Source: Bradysia coprophila
Taxonomy: Eukaryota > Arthropoda > Insecta > Diptera > Sciaridae
Reading direction: 5' to 3'
DNA: 64,000 bases
NCBI RefSeq assembly: GCF_014529535.1
Contig: NW_023503409.1
Coordinates: forward strand, 8,866,390 to 8,930,389
Part shown: positions 23,373 through 35,287 of the stretch, piece by piece
How the letters are laid out: every line of letters starts with the position of its first letter
Position numbering within the stretch: position 1 is the stretch's first letter
Translations under genes and position numbers: made by a program
Notes under the pieces: generated by a model
Seen by the model: only the letters and a program-made list of their open reading frames with translations
Databases searched by the model: none
What the model was told of the DNA's origin: nothing

Positions 23373-24928
23373 ATTGTTGACAATGTAACTTCGTATAATT
23401 CGTATAATTCTTCCACTAGATCTGTTTTTAACAGAATATTATCACGTTGAACGGAAAGTTTTCTGATTTATATGATTTGGAATTTAGGTAGACCCAAGAC
23501 TTACAAATTAAAACTCAAAATTTATTCCACAGAATTGCAAAGATTGAAAATTTTTTTGGTCCAGCTCATGGAAAACAACTTGATATCTCCGAAAACTCCG
23601 ATAAATTTGAGTAAAAAAAATATTTTCGGATTTAAACTTTGAGGCACATTAAAGAGGAACTGCAAGTAAGGTATTTGATTGAGAGTAACAGCAGCACAAC
23701 CCTGACTGTGAGTTGCTTGTGGAAACTTATTTGCAAAGAAAATAATAGCACAACTCTCTGTTCTTAAGAACAGTAAGTTCGGTCAGTTACGTTTGTCAGT
23801 CTTTAGTCCATCGATCTATTCATTTCATTTTGACGATAACTTTCTGTTTTTAGTAGATTGACGCGAACAATCACCAGGTATAAAACTTTATGTTCGTTAT
23901 TTTCAGAACCGTTAAATACCGTTAGGATGAAATTGCAGCCATACAAATGCTATTGGATTATAAATTATGTACAGCAAACGGTCAAGTCAACGGAAAACTA
24001 TCAATCCTACTTTAATACAATTCCGTTGAAATTGAAAAATCTTTCAACATAAAACTCAACTCAATGTCTTACCCCTTCCTCTACATTTTTCAAATCATAT
24101 ATGTGTCGCAGATGCAGATGTTCTTATCCATTTATATAACGAGCCATCGGACCCCTAATTTCCAAGTTGTACATGCACTTTCTTAGAAAAGAGGCGTGGC
24201 CAACCGGCACTGAAATTCTTTTTGCTATTTATTGGCTTATCGTTTTACATAGGAACGGATTTATGTTTCCTTATGTAGGCCAGCGTCGCCTTTTAAATTT
24301 TAAATGTCGTTTTTGATGTTTTTAAAAGCCAGTTCTACTTCCTATTCGAAGCAGGTCAAAGTCACTTTAGAAAAGAAATTCGATTTTGTTTTTGACTTCG
24401 GTTAATTTTGTGAAGTTTTTCTGTGCTTGGAAAATGATTTTCCCTATCGAAACGACAGTGTCCGGTGAGTGAGATTGTGCTGAAATAAAAATTTACGACA
24501 AAAATAAGTAGACATCCGTGCTATATATTCACAAACTAAACTTTATTCGTCAACTCAAATGAATTTAACATAATTGTTAGGTAGAATGTATTCAGAGTGT
24601 TAAAGTAGGTTCGGAGTAAAATTTAGTTCTCTACAACATCCATGAATTCCATTCGTCAAATGGAATTGGTTTCGTTCGTTTATAGAATTCACATCTGGTT
24701 CGGTTTTTGTTTTTGTTAAGAACAAGAAAAAAATAAAAATTAATTTTTAAAAAATACAGTGTCTACGCCTACAAGAGCAGCCTTCACATTGAAACGCAAA
24801 AAGTTAACGTAACGAAAGATAATTGACTAATTAGGAAATGCTTAAACAGTCAAAAAGAAAAAAAAAGAAAAATTATTTTACAAGGTCGCAGACCACGAAC
24901 TCCACCATGTTCAACAGATTCCAGCCAT
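23373..24928. other. Intergenic region downstream of Arrestin-2
   Basis: No coding exon or RNA gene recognised. The part next to 24928 is presumably the Arr2 3' UTR. Confidence 0.4.
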
Positions 24929-26402
24929 TTATTCTGGTTCATTCATTCGGAGTCTTGCGAAATCTTCAAAGACAATATTGTCATCATCATCGGCATAATG
25001 AGAATTTTCGTATCGATGTCTCTCAATCGATTTCATTTTCTTCATTGCATTCACTCGTTCACGCTCAACGGTTCCGGGTGCTGGGTGCATCAATTTAAAT
25101 GGAACGTCGGTTGTTAGTTCGCCACCGAGTGTGCCGCAGTTCAATTTGATGCGTACGGAGTACGAAATGACAATACCCATAGCGTCGGATGGACATTTAC
25201 CATCACCGACCAATGTTGATGAGGCAAGATTCACATCTTCGTCCTTTAGATGACCATCGAGGGCGATTCCTGTTGAACGAATTTGTTAATTTTGACAGGT
25301 TCGAAGGTCAAACATTGTGTTCCAAACCTCTACGATCTTTGTTGCTTGAAGCAAGAGGAACCAAGAAGAATGTTTTCGAGAAATTGGCACCTGGTGTAAT
25401 GGGGCATCCTTCGCGAGTTTCAAGTGAGGCAACATGTTTGCTGAATTGAGCATTGACCATTGTTACCTGATATCAATGATTTTCATAAGAAAAATGACAA
25501 AATCCGACAACAAACCATCGAAATTCACCTCACAGTGTTGAACTGCAAAGCATTTAATGTTCTTCACAGTTTTACGTGAATTGTTTGTGATGACAACCGT
25601 AGCTGCAACCTTCTCTCCATGATAGTAGATTTCTCGGTCAAGAGTAACTTCCAAGTTGATTTTTCCTTGAGAGAATGTAAATCCTTTGCTAACCAATGAA
25701 CTGGGAAGGCGACGACCTCTGGTAGCTGGGGCATATTGAAGCTGTTCACATAACAATTTTAAAATCAAAACTTTCACACACTTTCAATCCAACCAATACC
25801 TTCTTAATAGTCAAGCTGACTTGGCTACGCTTATGTCCCTTATCTTCTTCAGTTTCGCCAACGTAACATTTAATGGTATAGTCAACACCCAATGGTTTTC
25901 CCTCATCTTCTTCGCCAGCTTGAAGAGTTACTGAGCTGGGAGATGTTTGTGGAAATTGGAACGTAAAGGGGAAAGCATTTTGACCCAGTTTCTTAACCAA
26001 TCGTTCTTGCAATGGTGTCATTTCCATTTTCTGATTGATCATTGGCACGATTTGTTCACGAGCCAAGACCATCTCCTTGGAGAATTTGACACCCATAACT
26101 TCATCGTCTTCCTTTCCATATCGATATGTGGTAATCAGTTGACCGTAAACCTTTCGTCCTTTTAAGTAGTCACTGTCCACAACCACGACACCATCAATGG
26201 GATCACAATAGTCCAAATGGTCGATGAAATCACGTTTTCCCAAGTAGAAAGTAACCTGAGCGACGATTCAATTTTGCACAAAATTCATTTGATGTAATTG
26301 GACCGTACGTGTGGGGGGAACAAATCAATTTGAAAAATTAACGAATAAATTTACCTTTCCATTGGGGGTAGTCTTCTTGAAGACTTTTACAGCCACAACC
26401 AT
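24929..26402 (-). CDS. Arr2: Arrestin-2 (phosrestin I), rhodopsin arrestin
   Basis: Five exons, 26355-26402, 25800-26255, 25529-25741, 25328-25466 and 24929-25269, encode 398 residues (fly Arr2 has about 400). The N-terminal half begins MVVAVKVFKKTTPNGK and runs through DYCDPIDGVVVV, YGKEDDEVMGVKFSKE and PFTFQFP. The C-terminal half has LPSSLVSKGFTFSQGKINLE, DREIYYHGEK and IVISYSVRIKLNCGTLGGEL. The tail keeps MKKMKSIERHR, which contains the Ser known in fly Arr2 as the CaMKII site, and the acidic DDDDNIVFEDFARLRM. It binds light-activated phosphorylated rhodopsin in photoreceptor rhabdomeres and ends signalling. Sequence is clearly closer to Arr2 than to Arr1. The donor of intron 4 (AGAG|GTTTGG) is weak, but the joined frame (KDRRG|IALDGHLKDEDV) matches the family. 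Confidence 0.95.
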
Positions 26403-26567
26403 GATTAAGCTAAGTATTGGCAACATTTTTGGAACTGAGATTGTTTCGGAATTTGAGTGAATGAAGAGGAAATCGTAGGAAAAATATTTTCGATTTCTGT
26501 TTCGTTACTGGAAAACCTACCAGACAGAAGTGCGAAGTTATTGTCATTTACACTGACTTTTTATATG

Positions 26568-26575
26568 GTCGTCAA
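26568..26575 (-). promoter_or_regulatory. Arr2: TATA box of Arrestin-2
   Basis: TATAAAAA on the minus strand, about 170 bp upstream of the Arr2 ATG. Transcription would start near 26545. I see no clear match to the palindromic RCSI element of fly photoreceptor promoters upstream of it. Confidence 0.45.
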
Positions 26576-26685
26576 GCATGTGGAAGGTTTCGCAAATGAA
26601 ATTAAACAAAATTGTAAACGGATCATAGGCTTAGTTTGTGTGTGGGGTAGGTTAATTTTAGATTTAAGCACGTTGGTACGACAGA

Positions 26686-26797
26686 AAAAAAAAACATTGT
26701 AACCTACTGAAACGATTGTTGGTAGTACGGGAAAGTACGGTAAAAGAAAAACATTGCCACCTACTGAAACGATCCTCTTTAGTACGGGAAAGGTTCA
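26686..26797. repeat. Direct repeat of about 55 bp, two copies
   Basis: Two tandem units share AAAAACATTG, CCTACTGAAACGAT and TAGTACGGGAAAG. It abuts the left edge of the dead-protease gene duplication. Confidence 0.55.
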
Positions 26798-28898
26798 TTC
26801 CAAAATGCAGTGACAACAAGATAGTTTGCATTCAAACACAAAATGTTTTAATTAAAATTAGGGATTACATATACTTACACTGTACAATCATTCAATGTTT
26901 TAATTGAATAGGCTGCTCAATAAAATCGAAACAAATACAAAAAGAGCCGACATTTTAGTAGACACTGATGTGCTCCGTTGATTCCGTTGATTAGTCGGAT
27001 GCAATATCCAGTCAGTAAATTCACTAACTGAGTGATAGCGCAGTGATGCACGACCATTGTTGGTGTTGCATGTTGCATTGTTGATCAAAAATCCTGTCAC
27101 CACTGATTCGTTTCCGTCGCAAGTGACTGGGGAACCGGTCATCGCATTACACGAATGGTGAAAAACTGTAGGATGACTCGTACAGAACGCTTGTGGATGA
27201 TTGGGATCACAGAATTGTGGCCCATTGACATTTATTGGATCGCCGCGAGTAAATCCAATATTTGTAGGTCCCCATCCGAATAGTTGACATGAGCTGTTCT
27301 GCTGTAGATTTCCGAGTGTTCGTGGAACAATTCTTTGGTCAAACGTGCCGATAATCTGCGAAATGATTTTTAACAATTTTGCTTATTTGCTTGTCTACAT
27401 CACAGTGGAGACTTACTTCAATGATCGCAACATTGTTTTCAAATAGGTTTTCCTGGCTGAAATACGGATGGATGAAGATCTGAGATGTCCAGTCTTTATT
27501 GGAAAATCAAAAAAAATAAAATTCAGTTCTGCAAAGCTCAAAATCTCTTACAAGTTGAGGACGATGATGAAGATCCTTGAACGATTCTCGTTTGTACCAG
27601 GAGTTCGACATGCAATGACGAATCAATCGTAGCACAAGTAGCTGTTGTTAATACACGATTTGACGCAATGACTGTTCCAAAACATCGAGGAATTGAGGTT
27701 TCGTTTCGTTCCAATACCGTCACAATAAAATTTACAGCCTTGCGTTCAGGAAGCTCCGGTCCCAAAACTCCTACAATCCAATCACGAAAATCACGGATTG
27801 AATGATAATTTAACATTGCTGGACCAGTGTCTGTGCTGCATCCTCCATCAGTAGTCACAAAACCTGCTACGGTCATATCAGTTCCACATGTGAGCGGTGA
27901 ACCTTGCATTGCGTCACAAGTTGAATGATTGACCGAAGCGAAAACTGTGCAATAGCTCTGTGGATAATTTGGATCACAAGCAACTGGACCATTAACCATA
28001 ACCGCATCTCTTCGCGGATCTAATAGCTCTCCTCCCCATCCGAATAAGTTGCACGATATAGATGTTGATAAGCTACCGAGTGACCTTGGGGCAAATCCCA
28101 AATGAGGATTTAACTTGAATGTATCTGTCTGAAATGGTTCCTCTGTTCATTAGGTCGTTAGTTGTTGGGCCTTTTCTAAATGTTGAATTTACCGTCACGA
28201 TTGCAGCGTTATTAGTATATTGATTTTGGTCGTAGAATGGGTGGATGATCACTCCTCCGGCAGGCTGTAGCCCTGAACCTGAAAATTCATTTGGTAAAAA
28301 TTTTGATTTTGTTGACTGTACTCATTCTACTTGAAAAGTTTCCGCCCTCGGGGACCAATGTCATTGTTCTTATATTGACTGCAATTTCAGTTGGTGATTG
28401 AACAATTACACAACTGGCTGTACATAGAATATGTGTCTCAGATATTAGCGTTCCCGCACAACGAATGACGGTCTCATTCAGAAGCGGTTGCTTGAAATGA
28501 CCCAATTGTACTATAAATCTTGACTCCAGTGCTTGACCGTAACAATTATGTGTCAAGGTCAGCAATCCGATTACCAACAAAAGCGTGAATTTAATCGACA
28601 TTATTTCCCGTATATCACGTCGTGATATTGATGTGAAATTGGCAAACTGTTATATTATTGAATGTGATGGTCGAACTTGCTTTTACGCTTTTTGTTTGTT
28701 TTTACACACCACAATCCATGGCAACGACCTTAAAAATAATTTAAAGAATAGATTAGATAAAAATTGTGTGCAATGACGCGATGTGATGATTTCGCCGGCA
28801 CTTATCATCTTTCGTGGGAATATAATTTCCTTCCTGAAAAATATTTTGACAATTTTCATGTTTCATTGGTCATGGTTTCGAACTTAAAATGCACTCAG
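26798..28898. repeat. Segmental duplication, copy A
   Basis: This stretch and 32841-34884 are direct repeats with high identity through exons, introns and both flanks. Shared flanks include AATGCAGTGACAACAAG on one side and TTCGAACTTAAAATGCACT on the other. Copy A has about 50 extra bp near 26850-26905 built around a second AATGTTTTAATT. Each copy holds one double dead-protease gene. Confidence 0.85.
26900..28601 (-). CDS. Double serine protease homologue (catalytically dead), copy A
   Basis: Exons 28331-28601, 28193-28278, 27552-28128, 27417-27493 and 26900-27355 encode 488 residues. Residues 1-22 are a signal peptide. Two trypsin-fold (S1) domains follow. Domain 1 has CAGTLISETHILCTASC, where the catalytic His of TAAHC is Ser; NNAAIV, where Asp of NDIAL is Asn; and CDAMQGSPLTC, where Ser of GDSGGP is replaced. 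Domain 2 has CFGTVIASNRVLTTATC, NNVAII and CNAMTGSPVTC, again without any triad residue. Each domain ends in the usual C-terminal helix (FRDWIV, FTDWIL). The conserved cysteines and FGWG remain, so the fold is probably kept. The C-terminus is Ser/Thr-rich, then hydrophobic to the end (SALFVFVSILLSSLFN), which suggests a GPI anchor signal. Likely a cell-surface or secreted binding protein; in insects such homologues act as protease cofactors or in immunity and reproduction. Role unknown. Confidence 0.85.
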
Positions 28899-30302
28899 CT
28901 TGTTATTAATACCACAATATCGAAACAAAAATTGTAATTAGATAAACATAAATATCGCGTAAACAAATTATACCTTAAAAGTGGAGACGGTTTCAATTAT
29001 ATCGACCACATTCTGATTCGAATAATCTAAATATTGGTCGTGAAAATCTAAAACGATCGTCAAGGTCGCAACTTATTATGACATGAAAAAAATGACATCA
29101 CTTAGAAAAAACAAGAATAGACCGGCCGGGTGAGGTCTTTTTTCTTTTCTCAGAATAAATCATAAAATAATTTAATTTCGCGTAATAGGTTTTAACATCC
29201 TGATTTCGAGTTTATACATCCAGTCTCGTCAAATAGTTAAAACCTAAAAAATATTTTATGCGAATGATCAATGCCAGAAATTCTTTAACTGGAAAAAATT
29301 CCACTCGCTCCTCTCGCGTCTTATAATCTTGAATATATCCTTGGGAATTTCACAACACATAAAATAGTGTGACGTTTTAAGACCCATTTTCTCGCAGGAA
29401 AAAAAATCAAATATGAGAAAATTCGATAGAGTAGAAATTAGTCCTTATTTGAATAACATTCGGCGTGGTGGTATCCACTGACAAAAGCATATTTTTACGA
29501 TTTGAATGTCTAGTTGTATACAGTTGTATATTAGAACTCTTGACTTTCAACACGAATTCCAATGTGGACTGGACATAGTGCATGGAAAAGTTATCTCGTT
29601 GGAAATCTACTTTTCGTCCTCTTTTTCAAAAATGGTTACCTATTTATTCAATAACTACCAATTTGTGCTAATTTTATTTTTGGAACAGATGGAACTTGGA
29701 TATACGGACAGATAAAGTGTCCATAATAAGATTATTTTTCCAAAGGAAAAAAGACCTAAAAACTAACCAGCATGAAGTTGTTTGAACGATTTCATAACAT
29801 TAGTGTCGATCTCATGCAGAATATTCACTTATTTGAATTTTTGAGCAGAATCGCCGTTCAGCCAAGTGTAGCATGCTTCTAGCGTTTTTCGCTTATAAAC
29901 CAATCCGATTCGACATCCAGTATTTTCACTTCATTAAAATCTGGTTCGTGATGAATAACATTGTCTGGACAAGGCCTGACTAGAGCAGCCAGGATTGAAT
30001 CTTGATCTAAAATCGTAGTATTTTGTCTAACCAATATAAAACTTGAAACACTCTTTGCATTTGATCCTGTATACGATTTCTTTCCGAATCATCGTTGGGG
30101 TTTTCGTTTTCATGTTCGAGTAAATGTTCTCGTTTCTGTTTTCGGTGCTGATCTTAAGCGAGGGTTAATCTTCTTCATTTGGTTCATTGAAATGAACGAC
30201 AAACTTATCGTTGAATTTTATGTGTCAGTTCAGGAATGTAAAGAACAGACCTGTATATATAGAGTACAGGGTAGCAGAAGTAGTTGACGAGGAATTGTTA
30301 AT
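28899..30302. other. Intergenic sequence unique to copy A
   Basis: About 1.4 kb that has no counterpart in copy B, where only about 0.25 kb separates the equivalent blocks. I see no coding exon in it. Confidence 0.45.
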
Positions 30303-30595
30303 ACCACTTTTACAATAGGGCAAACTAAAATCGATTTTTGAAATACAGTCGCGGAATTTTGAAAACCGACACATTTTCTATTTCGTCGTTTAGTTGTTTT
30401 TCGTGAATCTTGCATGTATTTTTATATGGAGAAATGAGAAATTCAAGTAAAACACAGAAACAGAAAATGTGTCGGTTTTCAAAATTCCGTGTGTGTACGA
30501 TTAACTCAGATTGACCAATGACGACATTCAAATAAAATTTTCTTTCTGTGTTATTTTGCAACCCTTAGGCAAGACGTCAACATTTCTGATGTACT
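30303..30595 (+). repeat. Duplicated Pex7 promoter fragment, with foldback insert
   Basis: The parts 30303-30346 and about 30496-30590 match 35154-35288 just upstream of Pex7, including GACCAATGACGACATTCAA and GCAACCCTTAGGCAAGACGT. Homology stops almost exactly at the Pex7 start codon, so no Pex7 coding is present. Relative to that copy, about 150 bp are inserted (30347-30495). The insert is a foldback with arms GGAATTTTGAAAACCGACAC and GTGTCGGTTTTCAAAATTCC. Confidence 0.75.
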
Positions 30596-30968
30596 ACATT
30601 TTCCTAAATTTGGAACTAACTTTGGTTCTTATGCCGATAACTACTTAACGAATGCAATTTCTGTAAGTGCAGTGAAACACTTTCACCGACCATCAAAACA
30701 AGTCCTGGTCCAATGAACCAACTTTAGTTATTTTTCCGCCCTAATCGATATGTGGTACTCGTTAATTTTCCGTACGAATAGCTGAGTTTAGTAACAAAGT
30801 TTAGTATCTGGATGAGTTAAGTCTATTCAGGGCATTATCTTCCCACATAGCCATCGGATATAAACAACCAATTTTATAGTGGGATTCCTATGTTATGTTC
30901 ATTACTCATATTTCCATTCCAGCCTCAAATCAAATCAAACTGGCTTAAACGATCATAAAGAAATATTT

Positions 30969-31898
30969 TTATTGCCTATCCACCCGGAATATTGTTGTTA
31001 CACGTACATTTCCCACCCGCGGAAAGCGATCGTTACATGTGGGAACTTTTTCATTACATCACAAGTGAAGGAATACTCATATGAAAATTCATTACATATC
31101 AGGAGATTTTCATTACATACCAGCAGAATTTCATTACTTATCAGCAAAAATGTATCACATAAAATATTCTTTAACACTGAAATCGAAACAATGCTCGCGA
31201 TGTTATTTTAGTTTTAATATCACAAACTTTGTCACTTGAATTAAGTGCACACCAATCTAAGCAAATTCATTAAAAACTTTCGAAAAAAAAATACAAAAAT
31301 AAGTGACGGCCATTTTGTCTATAGCCATAATTTCAATTTTTTCAACTTCGACGAACACCTATGGCCAAACAATTTTAATTTTTGCATTTTTCACTTATTT
31401 TCAAAAACAATCAACACTTTTATCTTTATTATCATGTATTCACTTCACTTCACAGCAAAATTTATTGTAACACCACCAAAATCGACAAATATTACGCAAA
31501 ATATGAATCTAGCACTTCACAAAAACAAAACAGTCGAAGTAGTTTGTCAACATGTCATCAAAACAGTAGTGTTGCCAGTGATGCTTTCGGGATTAATGTT
31601 AAGAAGAAGTGTGAGCCAATTTCATGAGCAGACTAGATTCGTTTATAAACGTTTCAATGCAACAACAGATTTTTTTTGTTGGTTTTTTGCTATCGGTATT
31701 TTTTATGTTTATTATTAGTCTGGCAGTGAATGAAATAGCGCGACATAAATGTTGTGAAATTATACATTAATTTAGAATAATCTTTTGATATTCAAGAATC
31801 TGCTAGTGTCTTCTTGAACACTTTTGGTTTTGAACTGTCAGGTTCTTGGGTGGAAAAATGTACTCGTAACAACAATATTCCGGGTGAATAGGCAATAA
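30969..31898. mobile_element. Candidate 930 bp element with 50 bp inverted ends
   Basis: Left end: TTATTGCCTATCCACCCGGA then ATATTGTTGTTACACGTACA. The right end (31848-31898) is the imperfect complement of the whole block. Inside are a threefold repeat of about 22 bp built on TTTCATTACATA (31084-31150) and short frames of no recognised family. No transposase and no clear target duplication are seen. Confidence 0.5.
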
Positions 31899-31905
31899 AA
31901 CAGCA

Positions 31906-32175
31906 TACATTGGATGCTGCTTGGTAGTTCATTACACTCGGAATCAATTTTATGAACTCACGAACTCACTCGTGTGGTTTTAAGCAACTCGCTTTGGAAA
32001 CGGTTATTTTGACTCGTGTAGTTGCATACCTCGCCTTCGGCTCGGATATGCAAACTCTACACTTGTCAAAATAACCGTTTCCAAAGCTTGTTGCTTAAAA
32101 CCACACGAGTGAGTTCGGCTAGTATCACAAAATTGATCCCTCATGTAATGAACTACCTCCGCAGCATCCAATGTA
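31906..32175. mobile_element. 266 bp foldback element with TA target site
   Basis: A nearly complete palindrome at 31908-32173. It begins CATTGGATGCTGC and ends GCAGCATCCAATG, with TA on each side. The arms include CACTCGTGTGGTTTTAAGCA and CGGTTATTTTGAC..GTGTAG; the centre carries ACCTCGCCTTCGGCTCGG. It sits right next to the 930 bp element. Confidence 0.75.
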
Positions 32176-32840
32176 ATCTACTATTATTCGCTTTTTGTAT
32201 GATGACGTAAGGAAAAATGGGTAAATTTGTGAAATTGACCTATATTTTAGACTAATTTTACACAAAAACCAATTAAAATAAATAATTCTTGGGTATAAAC
32301 CAATAAAATCTCATTTATAACCAATTTCAGTTCATTTTCAGCAATATTGTAGAACAAAACATCCGAAAATTTTATAAAATGTTCAGAATAGTCCAAAGAG
32401 GTTTTTAAGCCACTTTCCGCAAAAATTTGGTCATACGGACTTTCGATATGACGGTTTAAAGTCAAAATTTTTTTCAGGGAAGTCGATTTTTTCATGAAAT
32501 TTTGACTTTGAAGAGTCATTTCTGGCGGGCAAAAATATTTGTTTCTTGTGTTTAAGTGTTTTTGGATACTTTGGAGTATCTAGAATGAGGTAAAAATAAA
32601 TTTGAAACACAAAATTTCGAAACTCGGATTTTGGTAGAACAACCAAAAAATGCTTGCACTTAACCTCAATTTTTTCGGTTTTTATCACTTTTCTCAAAAT
32701 GCTCAAGTGGGATCGAGTGGGACTTTTGGGATATTGTATAGGTCCCTACGGACCACCGAATACCGAAAATATTAGCTTGTTACTAATTTTTGCAAGCTCA
32801 AAATCTAATGTGCCCATACTAATAAACCTGCTCCGAAAGA

Positions 32841-34884
32841 TTCAAAAATGCAGTGACAACAAGAATTTGTATTCAAGCACAAAATGTTTTAATTGACTAG
32901 GCTGTTCAATAAAATCGAAACAAATACGAAAAATGCCGACACTTTAGTAGAGACTGACGTGCTCCGTTCATTAGTCGGATTCAATATCCAGTCAGTAAAT
33001 TCACCAACTGAGTGATAGCGCAGCGATGCTTGACCAATGTTGCTGTTGCATGTTGCATTGTTGATCAAAAATCCTGTCACCACTGATTCGTTTCCTCCGC
33101 AAGTGACTGGGGAACCAGTCATCGCATTACACGAATAGTGAAAGATTGTTGGATGCATCGTGCAGAACGCTTGTGGATTCTTATTGGGTTCACATAATTG
33201 CGGCCCATTCACATTTATTGGATCGCCGCGAGTAAATCCAATATCTGTAGGACCCCATCCGAATAGTTGGCATGAACTGTTGTGCTGTAGATTTCCGAGC
33301 GTTCGTGGAACAATTCTTTGGTCAAACGTACCGCTAATCTGCGAAATGAGTTTCAACAATTTTACTAGATCTACACCGCAGGGAAAACTTACTTCAATGA
33401 CCGCAACATTGTTTTCGAGTGGGTTTTCCTCGCTATAATAAGGGTGGATGTAGATCTGAGATGTCGCGACTTTTGAAGAAAAAATTAAATTAAAATTTTG
33501 CTCACCAATGTTAAAACACAAAATCTCTTACAATTAGTGGACGATGACGTAGATCCTTGAACGATTCTCGTTTGTACCAGGAGTTCGACATGCAATGACG
33601 AATCAATCGTAGCACAAGTAGCTGTTGTTAATACACGATTTGACGCAATGACTGTTCCGAAACATCGAGGAATTGAGGTTTCGTTTCGTTCCAATACCGT
33701 CACAATAAAATTTACAGCGTCGCGTGCAGGAAGCTCCGGTCCAAAAACGCCTACAATCCAATCACGAAAATCACGGATTGAATGATAATTTAGCATTGTT
33801 CGACCAGTGTCTGTGCTGCATCCTCCATCAGTAGTCACAAAACCTGCTACGGTGATATCATCATTTCCACATGTGAGCGGTGAACCCTGCATTGCATCAC
33901 AAGTTGAATGACTGACCGAATCGAAAACTGTGCAATAACTCTGAGGATAATTTGGATCACAAGCAACTGGGCCGGTAACCATGACTGCATCTCTTCGCGG
34001 ATCTAATAGCTCTCCTCCCCATCCGAATAAGTTGCACGGCGTAGATGTTGATAAGCTTCCGAGTGATCTTGGGGCAAATCCCAAATGCGGATTTAACCTT
34101 AATACATTTGTCTGAAATGGTTCCTCAGTTCGTTAGGTCATCCGTTATTAGACCTTTTCTAAATGTTCAATTTACCCACCGTCACGATTGCAGCATTGTT
34201 AGCGTATTGATTGTGGTCGTAGAATGGGTGGATGAACACTCCAGTGGCAGGCACTAGCGTTGAACCTGTAAATTGATTTTGTTAAAATTTTGACTTTGTT
34301 GAAGTCACTGTACACATTGTACTTGAAGTATTTCCACCCTCTGGTACCAATGTCACTACTTTTATATTGACGGCAATTTCAGCTGGTGATTGAACAATTA
34401 CACAACTGGCTGTACATAGAATATGTGTCTCAGATATTAGTGTTCCCGCACAACGAATGACGGTCTGATTCAGAAACGGTTGCGTGAAATGACCCAATTG
34501 TACTATAAATCTTGACTCCAGTGCTTGACCGTAACAATTATGTGTCAAGGTCAGCAATCCGATTACCAACAAAAGCGTGAGTTTAGGCGGCATTATAACC
34601 CGTGTTTTATGTCGTGATATTGATGTAAATTGGCAGACTGTTATTGAATGTAGTTGTCGTACTTGCTTTTATGTTATTAATTTGTTTTTACACACCACAA
34701 TCCATGGCAACGACATAAAAAATAATTTTAAGATTAGATTAGATAAACATTGTGTGCAATGACGCAATGTGACGATTTCGTCGGTACTTATCATCTTTCG
34801 TGCGAATACAATTTCCTTCCTGAAAATATTTTGACAATTTCCATGATTCATTTTGGTCACGTTTTCGAACTTAAAATGCACTGA
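32841..34884. repeat. Segmental duplication, copy B
   Basis: Direct-repeat partner of 26798-28898; start codons of the two genes are 5992 bp apart. It lies head to head with Pex7, so this is likely the ancestral arrangement. Confidence 0.85.
32889..34593 (-). CDS. Double serine protease homologue (catalytically dead), copy B
   Basis: Exons 34323-34593, 34180-34265, 33532-34111, 33393-33469 and 32889-33338 encode 487 residues with the same plan as copy A: signal peptide, two S1-fold domains without His, Asp or Ser of the triad (CTASC and TATC; NNAAIV and NNVAVI; AMQGSP and AMTGSP), hydrophobic C-terminus (SAFFVFVSILLNSLVN). It has one extra codon in exon 3 (GNDDIT against GTDMT) and lacks two or three near the C-terminus. 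Its second intron starts GTGGGTAAAT, four bases longer than GTAAAT in copy A; use of the first GT keeps the frame. Both copies are open throughout, and most differences keep the frame, which suggests both are under selection. The start is 695 bp from the divergent Pex7 start, so the two may share a promoter region. Confidence 0.85.
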
Positions 34885-34903
34885 AGTTGCACCGACGGGC
34901 TTT

Positions 34904-35028
34904 TTAACCTGTTACGACTATTCATCTGTTATCTATAACGACGACAAAAATAACGACAAGCTCTGTGTAATGTTGTCCTTTATATAGTAAAATACATGTT
35001 GAAAAAATTGAAGTACAAGATTTGAAAT
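34904..35028. repeat. Dispersed repeat, inverted copy at 49130-49254
   Basis: About 125 bp shared in opposite orientation with a Limpet intron. Shared blocks include TATTCATCTGTTATCTATAA and TTGAAGTACAAGATTTGAAA. It lies between the copy B gene and Pex7 and has no counterpart in copy A. Confidence 0.65.
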
Positions 35029-35287
35029 AAACCGATTAAAAATACTTTGATCTTGATCGATGGAAGTAATAGACCCGATAATGGTCCTGGTCATATGCTT
35101 GCCGTCTGTAACAGGTTTACTTACTTTCCTTTACTATGGAACATTAGCAAACAGACCATTTTTGCAATAAGGCAAACGAAAATCGATAAATGAAATACAA
35201 TGTAACTTATAATGACCAATGACGACATTCAAGTAAAATTTTCTTTTTCGTATTTTGCAACCCTTAGGCAAGACGTCAACATTTATC

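Noticed and set aside
23386-23397. TAACTTCGTATA, a match to one arm of a loxP site
   Set aside because: No inverted partner arm at the required 8 bp spacing; the next TTCGTATAAT is a direct repeat. Chance in AT-rich DNA.
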